Positions 1-7,578 of a stretch of DNA of 11,448 bases are shown piece after piece. The position numbers and the translations under genes are program-made. The first letter of the stretch is position 1; each line of letters begins with the position of its first letter. The notes beneath the pieces are model-generated. The model did not search any database, was not told the DNA's origin, and saw only the letters and a program-made list of their open reading frames with translations. Source of the DNA: CANLWN01 sp039815505 (GTDB lineage Bacteria > Bacteroidota > Bacteroidia > Flavobacteriales > Flavobacteriaceae). The stretch is from positions 1 through 11,448 of the forward strand of contig JBCBZE010000081.1 of NCBI GenBank assembly GCA_039815505.1, in the 5' to 3' direction.

Positions 1-674
1 ATAAAATTCTTCTTAATGGCAAAGGCCAGGGCATGGGCAAAAGTAAAGCCGAAGGTGAACCCAAACAGTAGTATTTTTCCAAATTCAATGAGTGCGGTAA
101 GCGTAAACGCCTGCCCCTCTCCTACACTTATAAATTCGAAAACCAGTACTGCCACTAAAGCGCCGATGGGATCTATAAGAATTCCTTCCCACTTCAATAC
201 CGCCGAAACGTCCTTCTTTAACGGAATATTTCTAAGTATAGGTGTTATTACCGTAGGTCCAGTAACAATAATCAATCCAGAGAAAAGAAAAGAAATTTGC
301 CAACTTAAGCCAAAAATATAGTGTGCGGCCAATCCGGCACCGAAAAAAGTGACAAGAGACCCAACGGTAATCAATTTTGTAATTACCGGCCCAACGTTGG
401 CAATTTCTGACCTTTTCAGCGTAAGACCACCCTCAAAGAGAATAATGCTAATGGCCAAGGATACAAAGTAATACAGGCCTTCACCGGGGAACAACCCTTT
501 TTCCCCGTTCCAGATGGGTTCAATTAGTTTTTCACCACCCTCTGTAAACAAAGTAGCTATTGGGCCCACTAAAAGACCTATTAGGATCAAGGGGAGAATC
601 GCGGGCAATTTAAATCGCCAAGCCACCCACTGTGCAATAATGCCAAGTATTATGATTCCCGCCAGTTCTAGCAT
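1..674 (-). CDS. CPA1-family cation:proton antiporter, N-terminal part (3' end outside window)
   Basis: Inner-membrane exchanger that swaps cytoplasmic Na+ (or K+) for external protons, serving pH and salt homeostasis. The reverse strand reads open from an ATG at 674-672 for 224 codons to the left edge, starting MLELAGIIILGIIAQ. It is strongly hydrophobic, with successive membrane segments near residues 3-20, 24-41, 68-83, 97-118, 127-147, 166-182 and 199-218. Diagnostic CPA1 motifs are FEGGL (80-84), TGPTV (138-142) and KWEGILIDPIGA (161-172). The last carries E163 and D168, five residues apart like the Glu/Asp pair of archaeal NhaP proteins, with D168 the expected ion-binding residue. Relatives often carry a C-terminal TrkA-N or other regulatory domain; that part is not visible here. 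It is divergent from the next gene and the only minus-strand gene in the window. Family assignment is firm; ion specificity cannot be read. Confidence 0.9.
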   Translation of the reverse strand, partial: MLELAGIIILGIIAQWVAWRFKLPAILPLILIGLLVGPIATLFTEGGEKLIEPIWNGEKGLFPGEGLYYFVSLAISIILFEGGLTLKRSEIANVGPVITKLITVGSLVTFFGAGLAAHYIFGLSWQISFLFSGLIIVTGPTVITPILRNIPLKKDVSAVLKWEGILIDPIGALVAVLVFEFISVGEGQAFTLTALIEFGKILLFGFTFGFTFAHALAFAIKKNF

Positions 675-823
675 ATACTTTTTTTTGAAAATTACAGTTT
701 TTATTTCAAAAAAAGGTAATTATTCCTTTCCTATATATGTCTTCCGATGTATTGCAAAGTTCTTATGTATAATTTCAATGGGAAACCATGGTCATTATTT
801 CAACTCCGCTATCCTATACAGTA

Positions 824-843
824 CATTTTCCATCTCGAAAATG
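824..843. repeat. Inverted repeat CATTTTC-6-GAAAATG
   Basis: A perfect 7-base dyad (824-830 and 837-843) around a 6-base centre (catctc). It lies in the divergent intergenic region about 150 bases from the antiporter start and 135 bases from the MBL start. It has no T-tract and no gene end nearby, so it is not an obvious terminator. It could be a regulator binding site, or chance in AT-rich DNA. Confidence 0.35.
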
Positions 844-904
844 ATATGCCTAGAAGGGTTCGTCCTTGCTTTTAAACATAAGTAGGTAATCCAATTTGTT
901 AAAA

Positions 905-924
905 AACAGCTAATAACTGCTGTT
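905..924. repeat. Inverted repeat AACAGC-8-GCTGTT
   Basis: A perfect 6-base dyad (905-910 and 919-924) around an 8-base centre, about 55 bases upstream of the MBL-fold gene and just upstream of its candidate -7 box. The spacing of half-sites, roughly 14 bases centre to centre, is close to what a dimeric helix-turn-helix regulator might contact. Function is inference only. Confidence 0.35.
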
Positions 925-950
925 CTAAACGCTTATCCATGATGCTTTTC

Positions 951-958
951 TTATTTTG
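951..958 (+). promoter_or_regulatory. Candidate -7 box (TTATTTTG) of the MBL-fold gene
   Basis: It matches 7 of 8 positions of the Bacteroidota sigma-ABfr -7 consensus TAnnTTTG and is followed by CA, a common context in flavobacterial promoters. It would give a very short leader before the ATG at 979. No good TTG -33 element is seen at 19-21 bases upstream, so support is limited. Confidence 0.35.
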
Positions 959-978
959 CACGCCAGTAGTATATTGAA

Positions 979-1836
979 ATGAAGTTATACCCGATTGAGA
1001 CAGGGAATTTTAAATTGGATGGCGGGGCCATGTTCGGTGTAGTGCCTAAATCAATTTGGAACAGAACAAATCCGGCGGATACGAATAACATGATAGATAT
1101 CGGTGCCCGATGTTTATTGATAGAAAAGGGCAATCGATTAATTCTCATAGACTCAGGTCTGGGCAACAAACAATCGGAAAAGTTTTTTAGCTATTATTAT
1201 CGCTGGGGAAACCATAACTTGGACGCATCCTTAAAAAAATTTGGGTTTCATAGAGATGATATTACGGATGTTTTTATAACACATTTGCATTTTGACCATT
1301 GTGGAGGCTGTGTGCAATGGAACAAGGATAGAACCGCTTATGAAACGGCCTTTAAGAATGCACTGTATTGGACCAATAAAGACCATTGGGATTGGGCAGT
1401 TAATCCCAATGCTAGGGAAAAAGCCTCTTTTTTAAAGGAAAATATTATGCCTTTGGAAGAAAGCGGCCAACTTAGATTCATATCCAGAAAAGAAGGGGGT
1501 TATCTAAAAACATCGGAGTTGGATTTTGGTGTTTTTTTTGTAGACGGCCACACCGAAAAACAAATGCTACCACATATTAAGTATAAAGGAAAAAATTTGG
1601 TTTTTATGGCAGATTTGATTCCTACCTTGGGTCATCTCCCCGTTCCTTATGTCATGGGTTATGATACTAGGCCTTTGTTGACATTGACAGAAAAAACGTC
1701 CTTTTTACAAAATGCAGTACTGAACGATTTTTATTTGTTTTTTCAACACGATGCACATCATGAAATCTGTACAGTAAAATCTACGGAAAAAGGTGTACGG
1801 GTAAATGAAACTTTTATTTTTGACGAATTATTTTAA
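979..1836 (+). CDS. MBL-fold metallo-hydrolase (cytosolic, lactonase/glyoxalase-II-like superfamily)
   Basis: A 285-residue enzyme of the metallo-beta-lactamase superfamily, expected to use two metal ions to hydrolyse an ester, lactone or thioester; the substrate is not identifiable. The metal ligands are visible: THLHFDH with H102, H104, D106 and H107; H191 in DGHTE; D212 in FMADLIP; and H257 in FFQHDAHHE. This order and spacing is typical of the lactonase-like branch. There is no signal peptide, so it acts in the cytoplasm. The start MKLYPIETGNF fits the usual N-terminal strand of the fold, and length is normal for a single-domain member. It is divergent from the antiporter and separated by 92 bases from the downstream protease. 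Quorum-quenching lactonases belong to this superfamily, but nothing here proves that activity. Confidence 0.88.
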   Translation: MKLYPIETGNFKLDGGAMFGVVPKSIWNRTNPADTNNMIDIGARCLLIEKGNRLILIDSGLGNKQSEKFFSYYYRWGNHNLDASLKKFGFHRDDITDVFITHLHFDHCGGCVQWNKDRTAYETAFKNALYWTNKDHWDWAVNPNAREKASFLKENIMPLEESGQLRFISRKEGGYLKTSELDFGVFFVDGHTEKQMLPHIKYKGKNLVFMADLIPTLGHLPVPYVMGYDTRPLLTLTEKTSFLQNAVLNDFYLFFQHDAHHEICTVKSTEKGVRVNETFIFDELF

Positions 1837-1850
1837 TAAATATATTAGGA

Positions 1851-1875
1851 CATCCGTCCCAAAAAGGATGATTTT
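1851..1875 (+). terminator. Weak possible terminator after the MBL-fold gene
   Basis: CATCC (1851-1855) pairs with GGATG (1866-1870) around a 10-base loop and is followed by a short TTTT. It lies 14 bases after the stop codon. The stem is only 5 base pairs with a large loop, so termination would be weak at best. Confidence 0.25.
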
Positions 1876-1928
1876 AAGGTTAATTTATACATTATAAAAA
1901 AAAGATTTTATCAATTAATAGCATTCAT

Positions 1929-3578
1929 ATGACTAATTTATTTTCCAGATCAGTTTTAGGGCCTTTTGCGGCTGCAGTTTTTTTAATGGGATGTGGCGCC
2001 ACTACCTTAGTGTCCACCCCTATAGCCAATATAGATACCATACCGTTAAAAATCTCGGAACTTACAGAATCTGAAAAAAAGAATTGGGGCCATGCGGACC
2101 TCATTGCCGATACCATACCCGGTATGAGCGTGGATAAGGCCTATTCCGAAATCATTGGAAATAAAAAAGGCGAAAAAGTCATTGTGGCCGTTCTTGATTC
2201 GGGAATAGACCTAAAACATGAAGATTTGGACGATGTGCTTTGGACCAATAAGGGCGAAACCCCGGGAAATGGAAAAGACGATGACAACAATGGCTTTGTA
2301 GATGACATTCATGGCTATAACTTTTTAGGGGAATCTTACAATGAACAATTGGAATACGCCAGAATCCTTAGGCTTAATCTAGGAGATGCCGAACTTAGGG
2401 CCAAGGCCAAGGCCGAACTTGATAAAAAGTACCCTGAGGCATTACAAAATAAACAGCGATATGAACAAATACTACAAGCGGTCAAAACGGCCGATGTTGC
2501 GGTAAAAAAAGAACTAGGGAAAGAAAATTATACCAAAGAAGACCTCTCTTCTATCAAAACCGAAGATCAAACCATGCAACAAAACGTGGGGGTTTTAATG
2601 CAAATGTTCAGTTTCGCGGAAAGTATTCCCGAGGTAGTTGAGGAGCTTCAAGGAGGTATTGAACATTTTTCCGACCAGTTAAACTATAATTATAACAAGG
2701 ATTTTAACGGAAGAAAAGTAGTCGGTGATGATCCTTATGATATTACGGATACCGATTATGGTAATGGAAACCCCCAGAACAGGGTAGAGGACGAAAGCCA
2801 TGGAACGCATGTAGCGGGTATTATTGCGGCGGAACGAAACAATGGAAAAGGAGCCAATGGTGTTGCCAATAATGTAGCAATTATGAGTATCCGGGCCGTT
2901 CCAAATGGTGATGAGTACGATAAGGATATTGCTTTGGGTATCCGCTATGCCGTGGACAACGGAGCAAAAATTATTAATTGTAGCTTTGGTAAATCCTTTT
3001 CTCCCAAAGCCAAATGGGTATATGATGCAATAAAGTATGCAGCCTCCAAAGATGTGCTGATTGTACATGCCGCCGGAAACGATGGTGCGGACTTGGATAA
3101 ACCCAGCAACCCCAATTTTCCAAACGACCAAATTAACAATGGTCCGGAAATTGCGGACAACGTAGTTACGGTTGGAGCGCTGGCCAGTAAATATGGGTCG
3201 GAAATGGTAGCATCATTTTCTAATTACGGTACCACTAATGTGGATGTTTTTGCGCCAGGTGCGGCTATTTATTCTACCTTTCCAAACAACACCTATGAAA
3301 CTATTGGGGGAACCTCAATGGCTTCCCCCGCAGTTGCCGGTGTGGCGGCATTGATCCGTTCGTATTATCCAAAACTTACCGCGCTCCAAGTAAAAAATAT
3401 CCTAATGCAATCCGGGCTAAGCACCAAAACTTCCATCATATTGTCAGGAGATACTTCCAAGACCAACACATTCGATAAAATTTCAAAATCTGGGAAAATG
3501 GTCAATGCCTATAACGCATTGATCATGGCCGACCAAGTATCAAAAGGTAAAATAAAATTGACAACTAATGCAAAATAA
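1929..3578 (+). CDS. S8 (subtilisin-like) serine protease, predicted lipoprotein, with long insertion
   Basis: Secreted serine endopeptidase of 549 residues. The N-terminus has a hydrophobic stretch (about 9-20) ending in LMGC, so C22 is a likely lipidation site; Met at -2 is an uncommon lipobox residue. The catalytic triad is clear: D90 in VLDSGIDLKHEDL, H291 in ESHGTHVAG, and S463 in GGTSMASP. N384 in AAGNDG is the oxyanion-hole Asn. An Asp-rich stretch (GKDDDNNGFVDD, 115-126) resembles a calcium site. Between Asp and His lie about 200 residues instead of the usual few dozen. The extra part (about 131-283) is charged and probably helical, and is a known style in Bacteroidota subtilases. There is no obvious long propeptide or C-terminal sorting domain. 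Its last codons overlap the M1 aminopeptidase start by 11 bases, suggesting translational coupling. Substrate unknown. Confidence 0.93.
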   Translation: MTNLFSRSVLGPFAAAVFLMGCGATTLVSTPIANIDTIPLKISELTESEKKNWGHADLIADTIPGMSVDKAYSEIIGNKKGEKVIVAVLDSGIDLKHEDLDDVLWTNKGETPGNGKDDDNNGFVDDIHGYNFLGESYNEQLEYARILRLNLGDAELRAKAKAELDKKYPEALQNKQRYEQILQAVKTADVAVKKELGKENYTKEDLSSIKTEDQTMQQNVGVLMQMFSFAESIPEVVEELQGGIEHFSDQLNYNYNKDFNGRKVVGDDPYDITDTDYGNGNPQNRVEDESHGTHVAGIIAAERNNGKGANGVANNVAIMSIRAVPNGDEYDKDIALGIRYAVDNGAKIINCSFGKSFSPKAKWVYDAIKYAASKDVLIVHAAGNDGADLDKPSNPNFPNDQINNGPEIADNVVTVGALASKYGSEMVASFSNYGTTNVDVFAPGAAIYSTFPNNTYETIGGTSMASPAVAGVAALIRSYYPKLTALQVKNILMQSGLSTKTSIILSGDTSKTNTFDKISKSGKMVNAYNALIMADQVSKGKIKLTTNAK

Positions 3579-5433
3579 AAGAACCCGGCCAGTAGTTACT
3601 TTCGCTTTAATCATTGTTTTTGCCTTATCGCTTAATGCGCAGAGCAATTCATATTGGCAACAGCATGTGGATTATGTTATGGGGGTAGACATGGATGTAG
3701 AGGACTATACCTACAAGGGCACACAAAAATTGGTCTATACCAACAATTCTCCCGATGCATTGAACAAAGTCTATTATCATCTTTATTTCAATGCCTTTCA
3801 GCCTGGTAGTGAAATGGACATTCGGCTTCAGAACATTAAAGACCCCGATGGCAGAATGTTTGTGAACGATCAAAGTAGGATTGCGAATCTTTCTGAAAAG
3901 GATATGGGCTATTTAAGGGTCTCTTCCCTACTACAGGATGGCGAGAAAACAACTTTTGCAGAAGTAGGTACCATATTAGAGGTACTATTGGCAAAGCCAA
4001 TACCCCCTGGAGGAAAGACAACTTTGGATATGGTATTTGATGGACAAGTGCCTATTCAGATTCGAAGGTCTGGACGAAACAATAAGGAGGGGGTTGCGCT
4101 TTCCATGAGCCAATGGTATCCCAAAATGGCAGAATATGATTTTGAAGGGTGGCACGCAGATCCCTATATCGCCAGGGAATTTCATGGTGTATGGGGAGAT
4201 TTTGATGTAAAATTGACCATTGACAAGGATTACGTGGTTGGCGGTAGTGGTTATCTTCAAAATCCACAGGAAATCGGGCATGGCTACGAAGCTCCGGGAA
4301 CCAAGGTAAAAAAACACAAGGGCAAAACATTAACGTGGCACTTTAAGGCGCCCAAAGTACATGATTTTATGTGGGCGGCTGATCCGGATTATCTTCATGA
4401 CACCCTACAAATGGAGGGGGGACCTACCCTACATTTTCTATATAAGGACAAGCCCTCCATATTGGAAAACTGGAAAAAACTACAGCCAAAGACAGCCGAA
4501 ACAATGAAGTTCTTCAGTGAGAATATAGGCCCATACCCATATAATCAATATTCAGTGGTCCAAGGGGGGGATGGCGGAATGGAATACGCCATGAGTACCT
4601 TGATTACCGGAGAGCGAAAGTTTGGAAGCTTAGTAGGGGTGATGGTCCATGAAATGGCACATTCATGGTTTCAACACGTTTTGGCCACCAATGAGTCCAA
4701 ACACGAATGGATGGATGAAGGTTTTACGACGTTCATATCCAGTCTCTGTATGAACCAGATCATGGATCAGCAAAAGGAGAATCCGTTTGAGGATGCGTAT
4801 AAAGGATATTATGCCTTGGTAAATTCTGGTAAAGAACAGCCACAGACCACCCATGCCGATAGATATGATCTTAATTTTGCCTATGGTATCGCCGCATACA
4901 GCAAAGGCGCCATCTTTTTGTCGCAACTAGGCTATGTCATCGGTCAGGATAAGTTAATGGAAACAATTCGAAAGTACTTCGAGGATTTTAAATTTAAACA
5001 CCCTATACCCAACGATATCAAAAGAACGGCCGAAAAAGTCTCCGGCCTACAATTGGATTGGTATTTAACCGATTGGACACAAACAACGAATACCATTGAC
5101 TATGGTATAAAAGAGGTGATAGCCGGTGATGGAAACAAGACTAAAATAACGCTGGAGCGCATTGGCCCTATGCCCATGCCTTTGGATATTCTGGTCGTCT
5201 ATAAAGATGGGACCCAAGAAACTTTTTACACCCCCTTAAGAATAATGCGAGGTGAAAAAGAGAATCCATATCCTCAACTAAACAGAACCATATTACCAGA
5301 TTGGCCATGGGCATACCCCACCTATGGGTTTGTTATAGAAAAGCCTTTTGATAGTATTTCCGGAGTGGTTATAAACCCCTCTAGGTTAATGGCGGATGTA
5401 AACCCAGAAAACGACAGCTACCAAGCAGAATAA
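3568..5433 (+). CDS. M1-family zinc aminopeptidase, secreted
   Basis: Metallo-aminopeptidase of 621 residues that removes N-terminal residues from peptides, probably in the periplasm. A signal peptide covers residues 1-24 (hydrophobic core TFALIIVFALSL, cleavage near NA|Q). Residues about 30-280 form the all-beta N-terminal domain. The catalytic domain shows HEMAH (H361, E362, H365) and, after 18 residues, E384 in WMDEGFT as third zinc ligand. Y444 in AAYSKGA fits the catalytic tyrosine. The exopeptidase motif reads GGMEY (336-340) where classical members have GAMEN or GGMEN. It lacks the long ERAP1-like C-terminal domain and ends with about 110 residues of mostly beta sequence. A run of seven G (4564-4570) encodes G333-G334 just before GGMEY. 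It overlaps the upstream subtilase by 11 bases, so the two proteases are likely co-expressed; the start is supported by the signal peptide following directly. Confidence 0.93.
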   Translation: MQNKRTRPVVTFALIIVFALSLNAQSNSYWQQHVDYVMGVDMDVEDYTYKGTQKLVYTNNSPDALNKVYYHLYFNAFQPGSEMDIRLQNIKDPDGRMFVNDQSRIANLSEKDMGYLRVSSLLQDGEKTTFAEVGTILEVLLAKPIPPGGKTTLDMVFDGQVPIQIRRSGRNNKEGVALSMSQWYPKMAEYDFEGWHADPYIAREFHGVWGDFDVKLTIDKDYVVGGSGYLQNPQEIGHGYEAPGTKVKKHKGKTLTWHFKAPKVHDFMWAADPDYLHDTLQMEGGPTLHFLYKDKPSILENWKKLQPKTAETMKFFSENIGPYPYNQYSVVQGGDGGMEYAMSTLITGERKFGSLVGVMVHEMAHSWFQHVLATNESKHEWMDEGFTTFISSLCMNQIMDQQKENPFEDAYKGYYALVNSGKEQPQTTHADRYDLNFAYGIAAYSKGAIFLSQLGYVIGQDKLMETIRKYFEDFKFKHPIPNDIKRTAEKVSGLQLDWYLTDWTQTTNTIDYGIKEVIAGDGNKTKITLERIGPMPMPLDILVVYKDGTQETFYTPLRIMRGEKENPYPQLNRTILPDWPWAYPTYGFVIEKPFDSISGVVINPSRLMADVNPENDSYQAE

Positions 5434-5440
5434 CACCTTG

Positions 5441-5460
5441 TTCAGGGACCTGAAGTTTTA
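5441..5460 (+). terminator. Weak hairpin after the aminopeptidase gene
   Basis: TTCAGG and CCTGAA form a perfect dyad (5441-5454); as RNA this is a 5-base-pair stem with a GGAC tetraloop, then gTTTTA. It begins 7 bases after the stop codon. It could be a weak terminator or attenuator separating the S8-M1 pair from rnpA, or a small DNA operator. Confidence 0.35.
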
Positions 5461-5502
5461 AGCGTTTTGAACCGGTATCCATTAGGTTTCAAAGTGATTC
5501 TC

Positions 5503-5510
5503 TATTTTTA
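5503..5510 (+). promoter_or_regulatory. Candidate -7 box (TATTTTTA) before rnpA
   Basis: It matches TAnnTTTG at all but the last position and lies 19 bases before the rnpA ATG. The same ten bases, CTATTTTTAA, occur at a similar distance before the dehydrogenase gene (8147-8156). No clear TTG -33 element is seen. It suggests that rnpA and the S41 gene have their own start site despite the short gap to the aminopeptidase. Confidence 0.3.
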
Positions 5511-5529
5511 AGCCAGATTACACGACCAG

Positions 5530-5916
5530 ATGGACTTCTCCTTTCCGAAAAAAGAAAAGCTAAAGAGCAAAAAAACCATAGAACTGCTCTTCTCTGAGGG
5601 TAGTTCCGTTTCCGCATACCCTTTAAAGCTAATCTATATACAAACCCAGCTTCCCGAAAATGTAAAAATTCAGGCAGGTGTGGCCGTTCCAAAGAAAAGC
5701 TTTAAAAGCGCCGTAAAACGCAACCGCATCAAGAGGCTTGTCCGAGAAAGTTATCGCTTAAACAAGCATATGGTTTTTAACAACATAGAGGGAAACTTTG
5801 CGTTTCTATTTTTATATATTGGGAAAGAATTGCCGCTATATGATGAAATAGATAAGCGGATGATACACATTCTCCAAAAATTCTTAACAGAGGAAAACGA
5901 TGCAAAAATTGATTAA
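5530..5916 (+). CDS. rnpA: Ribonuclease P protein component
   Basis: Small basic protein (128 residues) that binds the RNase P catalytic RNA and the 5' leader of precursor tRNAs, so that mature tRNA 5' ends are cut correctly. The family signature is visible: AVKRNRIKRLVRESYR (61-76), the RNR motif with R64, N65, R66, K68, R69, R72 and R76. It is preceded by VAVPKKSFKSA (51-61), the usual strand and loop before it. The N-terminal FPKKEKLKSKKTIELLF matches the typical start of the family (F..K.RL.....F..LF). Length is normal. In many bacteria rnpA follows rpmH near the replication origin; here its neighbours are envelope proteases, and the final 17 bases overlap the S41 protease start. Identification is secure. 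Confidence 0.96.
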   Translation: MDFSFPKKEKLKSKKTIELLFSEGSSVSAYPLKLIYIQTQLPENVKIQAGVAVPKKSFKSAVKRNRIKRLVRESYRLNKHMVFNNIEGNFAFLFLYIGKELPLYDEIDKRMIHILQKFLTEENDAKID

Positions 5917-7528
5917 AAAGAAGGTGCTCATTCCTGTAATCGCCTTGGCTATTTTAGGGGTTGGATCAAGTTTTAAAAGTGACTTTTTCGAAATTGCCAA
6001 GCAGATAGAGATTTTCACAACGCTGTTTAAGCAGTTGAACATGAACTATGTGGACGAAACCAATCCGGCAGAATTAATGGATACGGCCATAAAAAACATG
6101 TTGGATGATCTAGACCCCTACACCAAATTCCTTAACGAGCAGGATGTAGAATCGTATAGGATAAACAACGCCGGTGAATATTCCGGAATTGGAGCCTTGG
6201 TAAGATCATACGATAATAAATTGTTGGTCATAGAACCTTATAAAGGATATCCGGCAGATAAGGCGGGCCTTAAAGCGGGAGACGAAATTATAAAAATTGG
6301 CGATATTACGGTTTCCGATTTTAAAGATAATGCGAGCGAACTCTTAAAAGGAGCCAACGGCACCAGTGTTTTTGTCACCTATAAAAGACAGGGGCAAATT
6401 AAAACTACCGAGCTTTCCAGGGAAGCCGTTGAGGTGGATGCCGTTCCCTATTATAAAATGGTAGATGACAACACCGGTTATATTGTGCTTTCAAAGTTTA
6501 ACCGGAAAGCTTCTGGCCAGACCAAAGCCGCACTTATAGATTTAAAGGGCAAAGGGGCAAAAAGAATTGTTTTAGACCTTAGGGGAAACCCAGGCGGTCT
6601 ATTGTCAGAAGCCATAAACGTTACCAATTTATTTGTTCCAAAAGGCGAACTGATCGTTACCACAAAATCCAAGGTGAAAAAGTTTAATCGGGAATATAAA
6701 ACCAAAAATCAACCCTTGGATACGGACATTCCACTGGTGGTATTGGTGAACGGAAGAAGTGCCTCGGCCAGCGAAATTGTATCCGGTAGCCTGCAAGATT
6801 TGGACCGAGCCGTAGTGATGGGGGCAAGAAGTTTCGGGAAAGGGTTGGTTCAGCGACCGTTGAAACTTACATACGGCACCCAATTAAAAGTAACTATTTC
6901 CAGATACTATACACCGTCGGGAAGATGTATACAATCCTTGGATTATTGGAACAGGGACAAAGAGGGTAAGGCGGTAAGGAACACTCAATTCAACGACTTT
7001 ACTACTCGCAACGGTCGCAAGGTTCAAGATGGTGGTGGCGTATTACCGGATATAGAAATCAGCTCTGTCAAAACCAATAGCCTTACAAAGGCCTTGTTAC
7101 AAAACAACATTATTTTTGACTATGCAACAGAGTACCATTATAAAAATACTTTAAACGGTATAACTGCTTTCAACTTCTCCGAAGACGATTTTAAAAATTT
7201 CAAAGGTTTTGTTTCCAAAAGTGATTTTAATTTTGAGACCCAGACCGAAAAGGCACTTAAAAAAGCTATGAACGGAAAGGACAAAGATATTTTCGGATCG
7301 GGAGTAGAAGAAAACTACAAAAACTTCTTAAACGCAATCAGTAAAAGTAAGATTGCGGCACTAGATCAATACCAAAGGGAAATTCAGAAAAATCTCGAGG
7401 ATGAAATTATTAAACGTTATTTCTATCGTGAAGGTCTTTACGATTATTATCTGGGCCATGATGATGCCATTTTGGCCGCAACAGAATTGTTAGCGGATGA
7501 AAGTAAGTATAGCGACATTTTAAGGTAA
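5900..7528 (+). CDS. S41-family C-terminal processing protease (CtpA/Prc type)
   Basis: Envelope serine protease of 542 residues that recognises unstructured C-termini through a PDZ domain. A hydrophobic N-terminal segment (about 9-22) flanked by lysines acts as signal or membrane anchor. Residues 28-90 match the N-terminal helical region of tail-specific proteases (MLDDLDPYTKFLN). The PDZ domain spans about 92-172 (SGIGALV; PADKAGLKAGDEI). The catalytic domain spans about 185-385, with S289 in GRSASASEI, K314 in SFGKGLVQ 25 residues later, and Q318: the Ser-Lys(-Gln) arrangement of CtpB-like enzymes. About 150 further residues (390-542) form a charged helical tail. The gene starts inside the end of rnpA, with an AGGA at 5891-5894 five bases before the ATG, an unusually good Shine-Dalgarno for this phylum. 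This fixes the start and suggests coupling to rnpA. Confidence 0.95.
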   Translation: MQKLIKKKVLIPVIALAILGVGSSFKSDFFEIAKQIEIFTTLFKQLNMNYVDETNPAELMDTAIKNMLDDLDPYTKFLNEQDVESYRINNAGEYSGIGALVRSYDNKLLVIEPYKGYPADKAGLKAGDEIIKIGDITVSDFKDNASELLKGANGTSVFVTYKRQGQIKTTELSREAVEVDAVPYYKMVDDNTGYIVLSKFNRKASGQTKAALIDLKGKGAKRIVLDLRGNPGGLLSEAINVTNLFVPKGELIVTTKSKVKKFNREYKTKNQPLDTDIPLVVLVNGRSASASEIVSGSLQDLDRAVVMGARSFGKGLVQRPLKLTYGTQLKVTISRYYTPSGRCIQSLDYWNRDKEGKAVRNTQFNDFTTRNGRKVQDGGGVLPDIEISSVKTNSLTKALLQNNIIFDYATEYHYKNTLNGITAFNFSEDDFKNFKGFVSKSDFNFETQTEKALKKAMNGKDKDIFGSGVEENYKNFLNAISKSKIAALDQYQREIQKNLEDEIIKRYFYREGLYDYYLGHDDAILAATELLADESKYSDILR

Positions 7529-7578
7529 TGGGTTAAACGCTATAGACATGGGCAGATTAGGGAGTATGGGTAAAATCG

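Larger units (their letters stand above)
675..978. other. Divergent intergenic region, no gene seen
   Basis: This stretch of about 300 bases lies between the starts of the antiporter (minus) and the MBL-fold hydrolase (plus), so it must hold the promoters of both. It is AT-rich. The only open frame crossing it on the plus strand is the tail of a frame antisense to the antiporter, with no recognisable protein. Two perfect short inverted repeats (824-843 and 905-924) are listed separately. I could not find a convincing -33/-7 pair for the antiporter. Confidence 0.6.

Noticed and set aside
16..885. Plus-strand open frames (101 and 123 codons) at the left end
   Set aside because: The first lies wholly antisense to the antiporter and the second starts antisense to it and runs into the intergenic region. 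The antiporter frame has clear family motifs, whereas these translations show low-complexity Ser/Pro/Asn-rich sequence with no recognisable domain.
979..1836. Calling the MBL-fold protein an AHL lactonase (aiiA-like)
   Set aside because: The metal ligands are shared by many subfamilies. Without substrate-pocket signatures or a quorum-sensing gene nearby, the specific name is not supported.
2679..3160. Two overlapping minus-strand frames inside the subtilase gene (150 and 71 codons)
   Set aside because: They are antisense to the catalytic domain that carries H291 and N384; their translations look like reverse-strand artefacts and there is no independent start signal.
3985..4330. Minus-strand frames of 110 and 92 codons inside the aminopeptidase gene
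   Set aside because: Both are antisense to the well-supported M1 N-terminal domain, overlap each other in different frames and show no domain.
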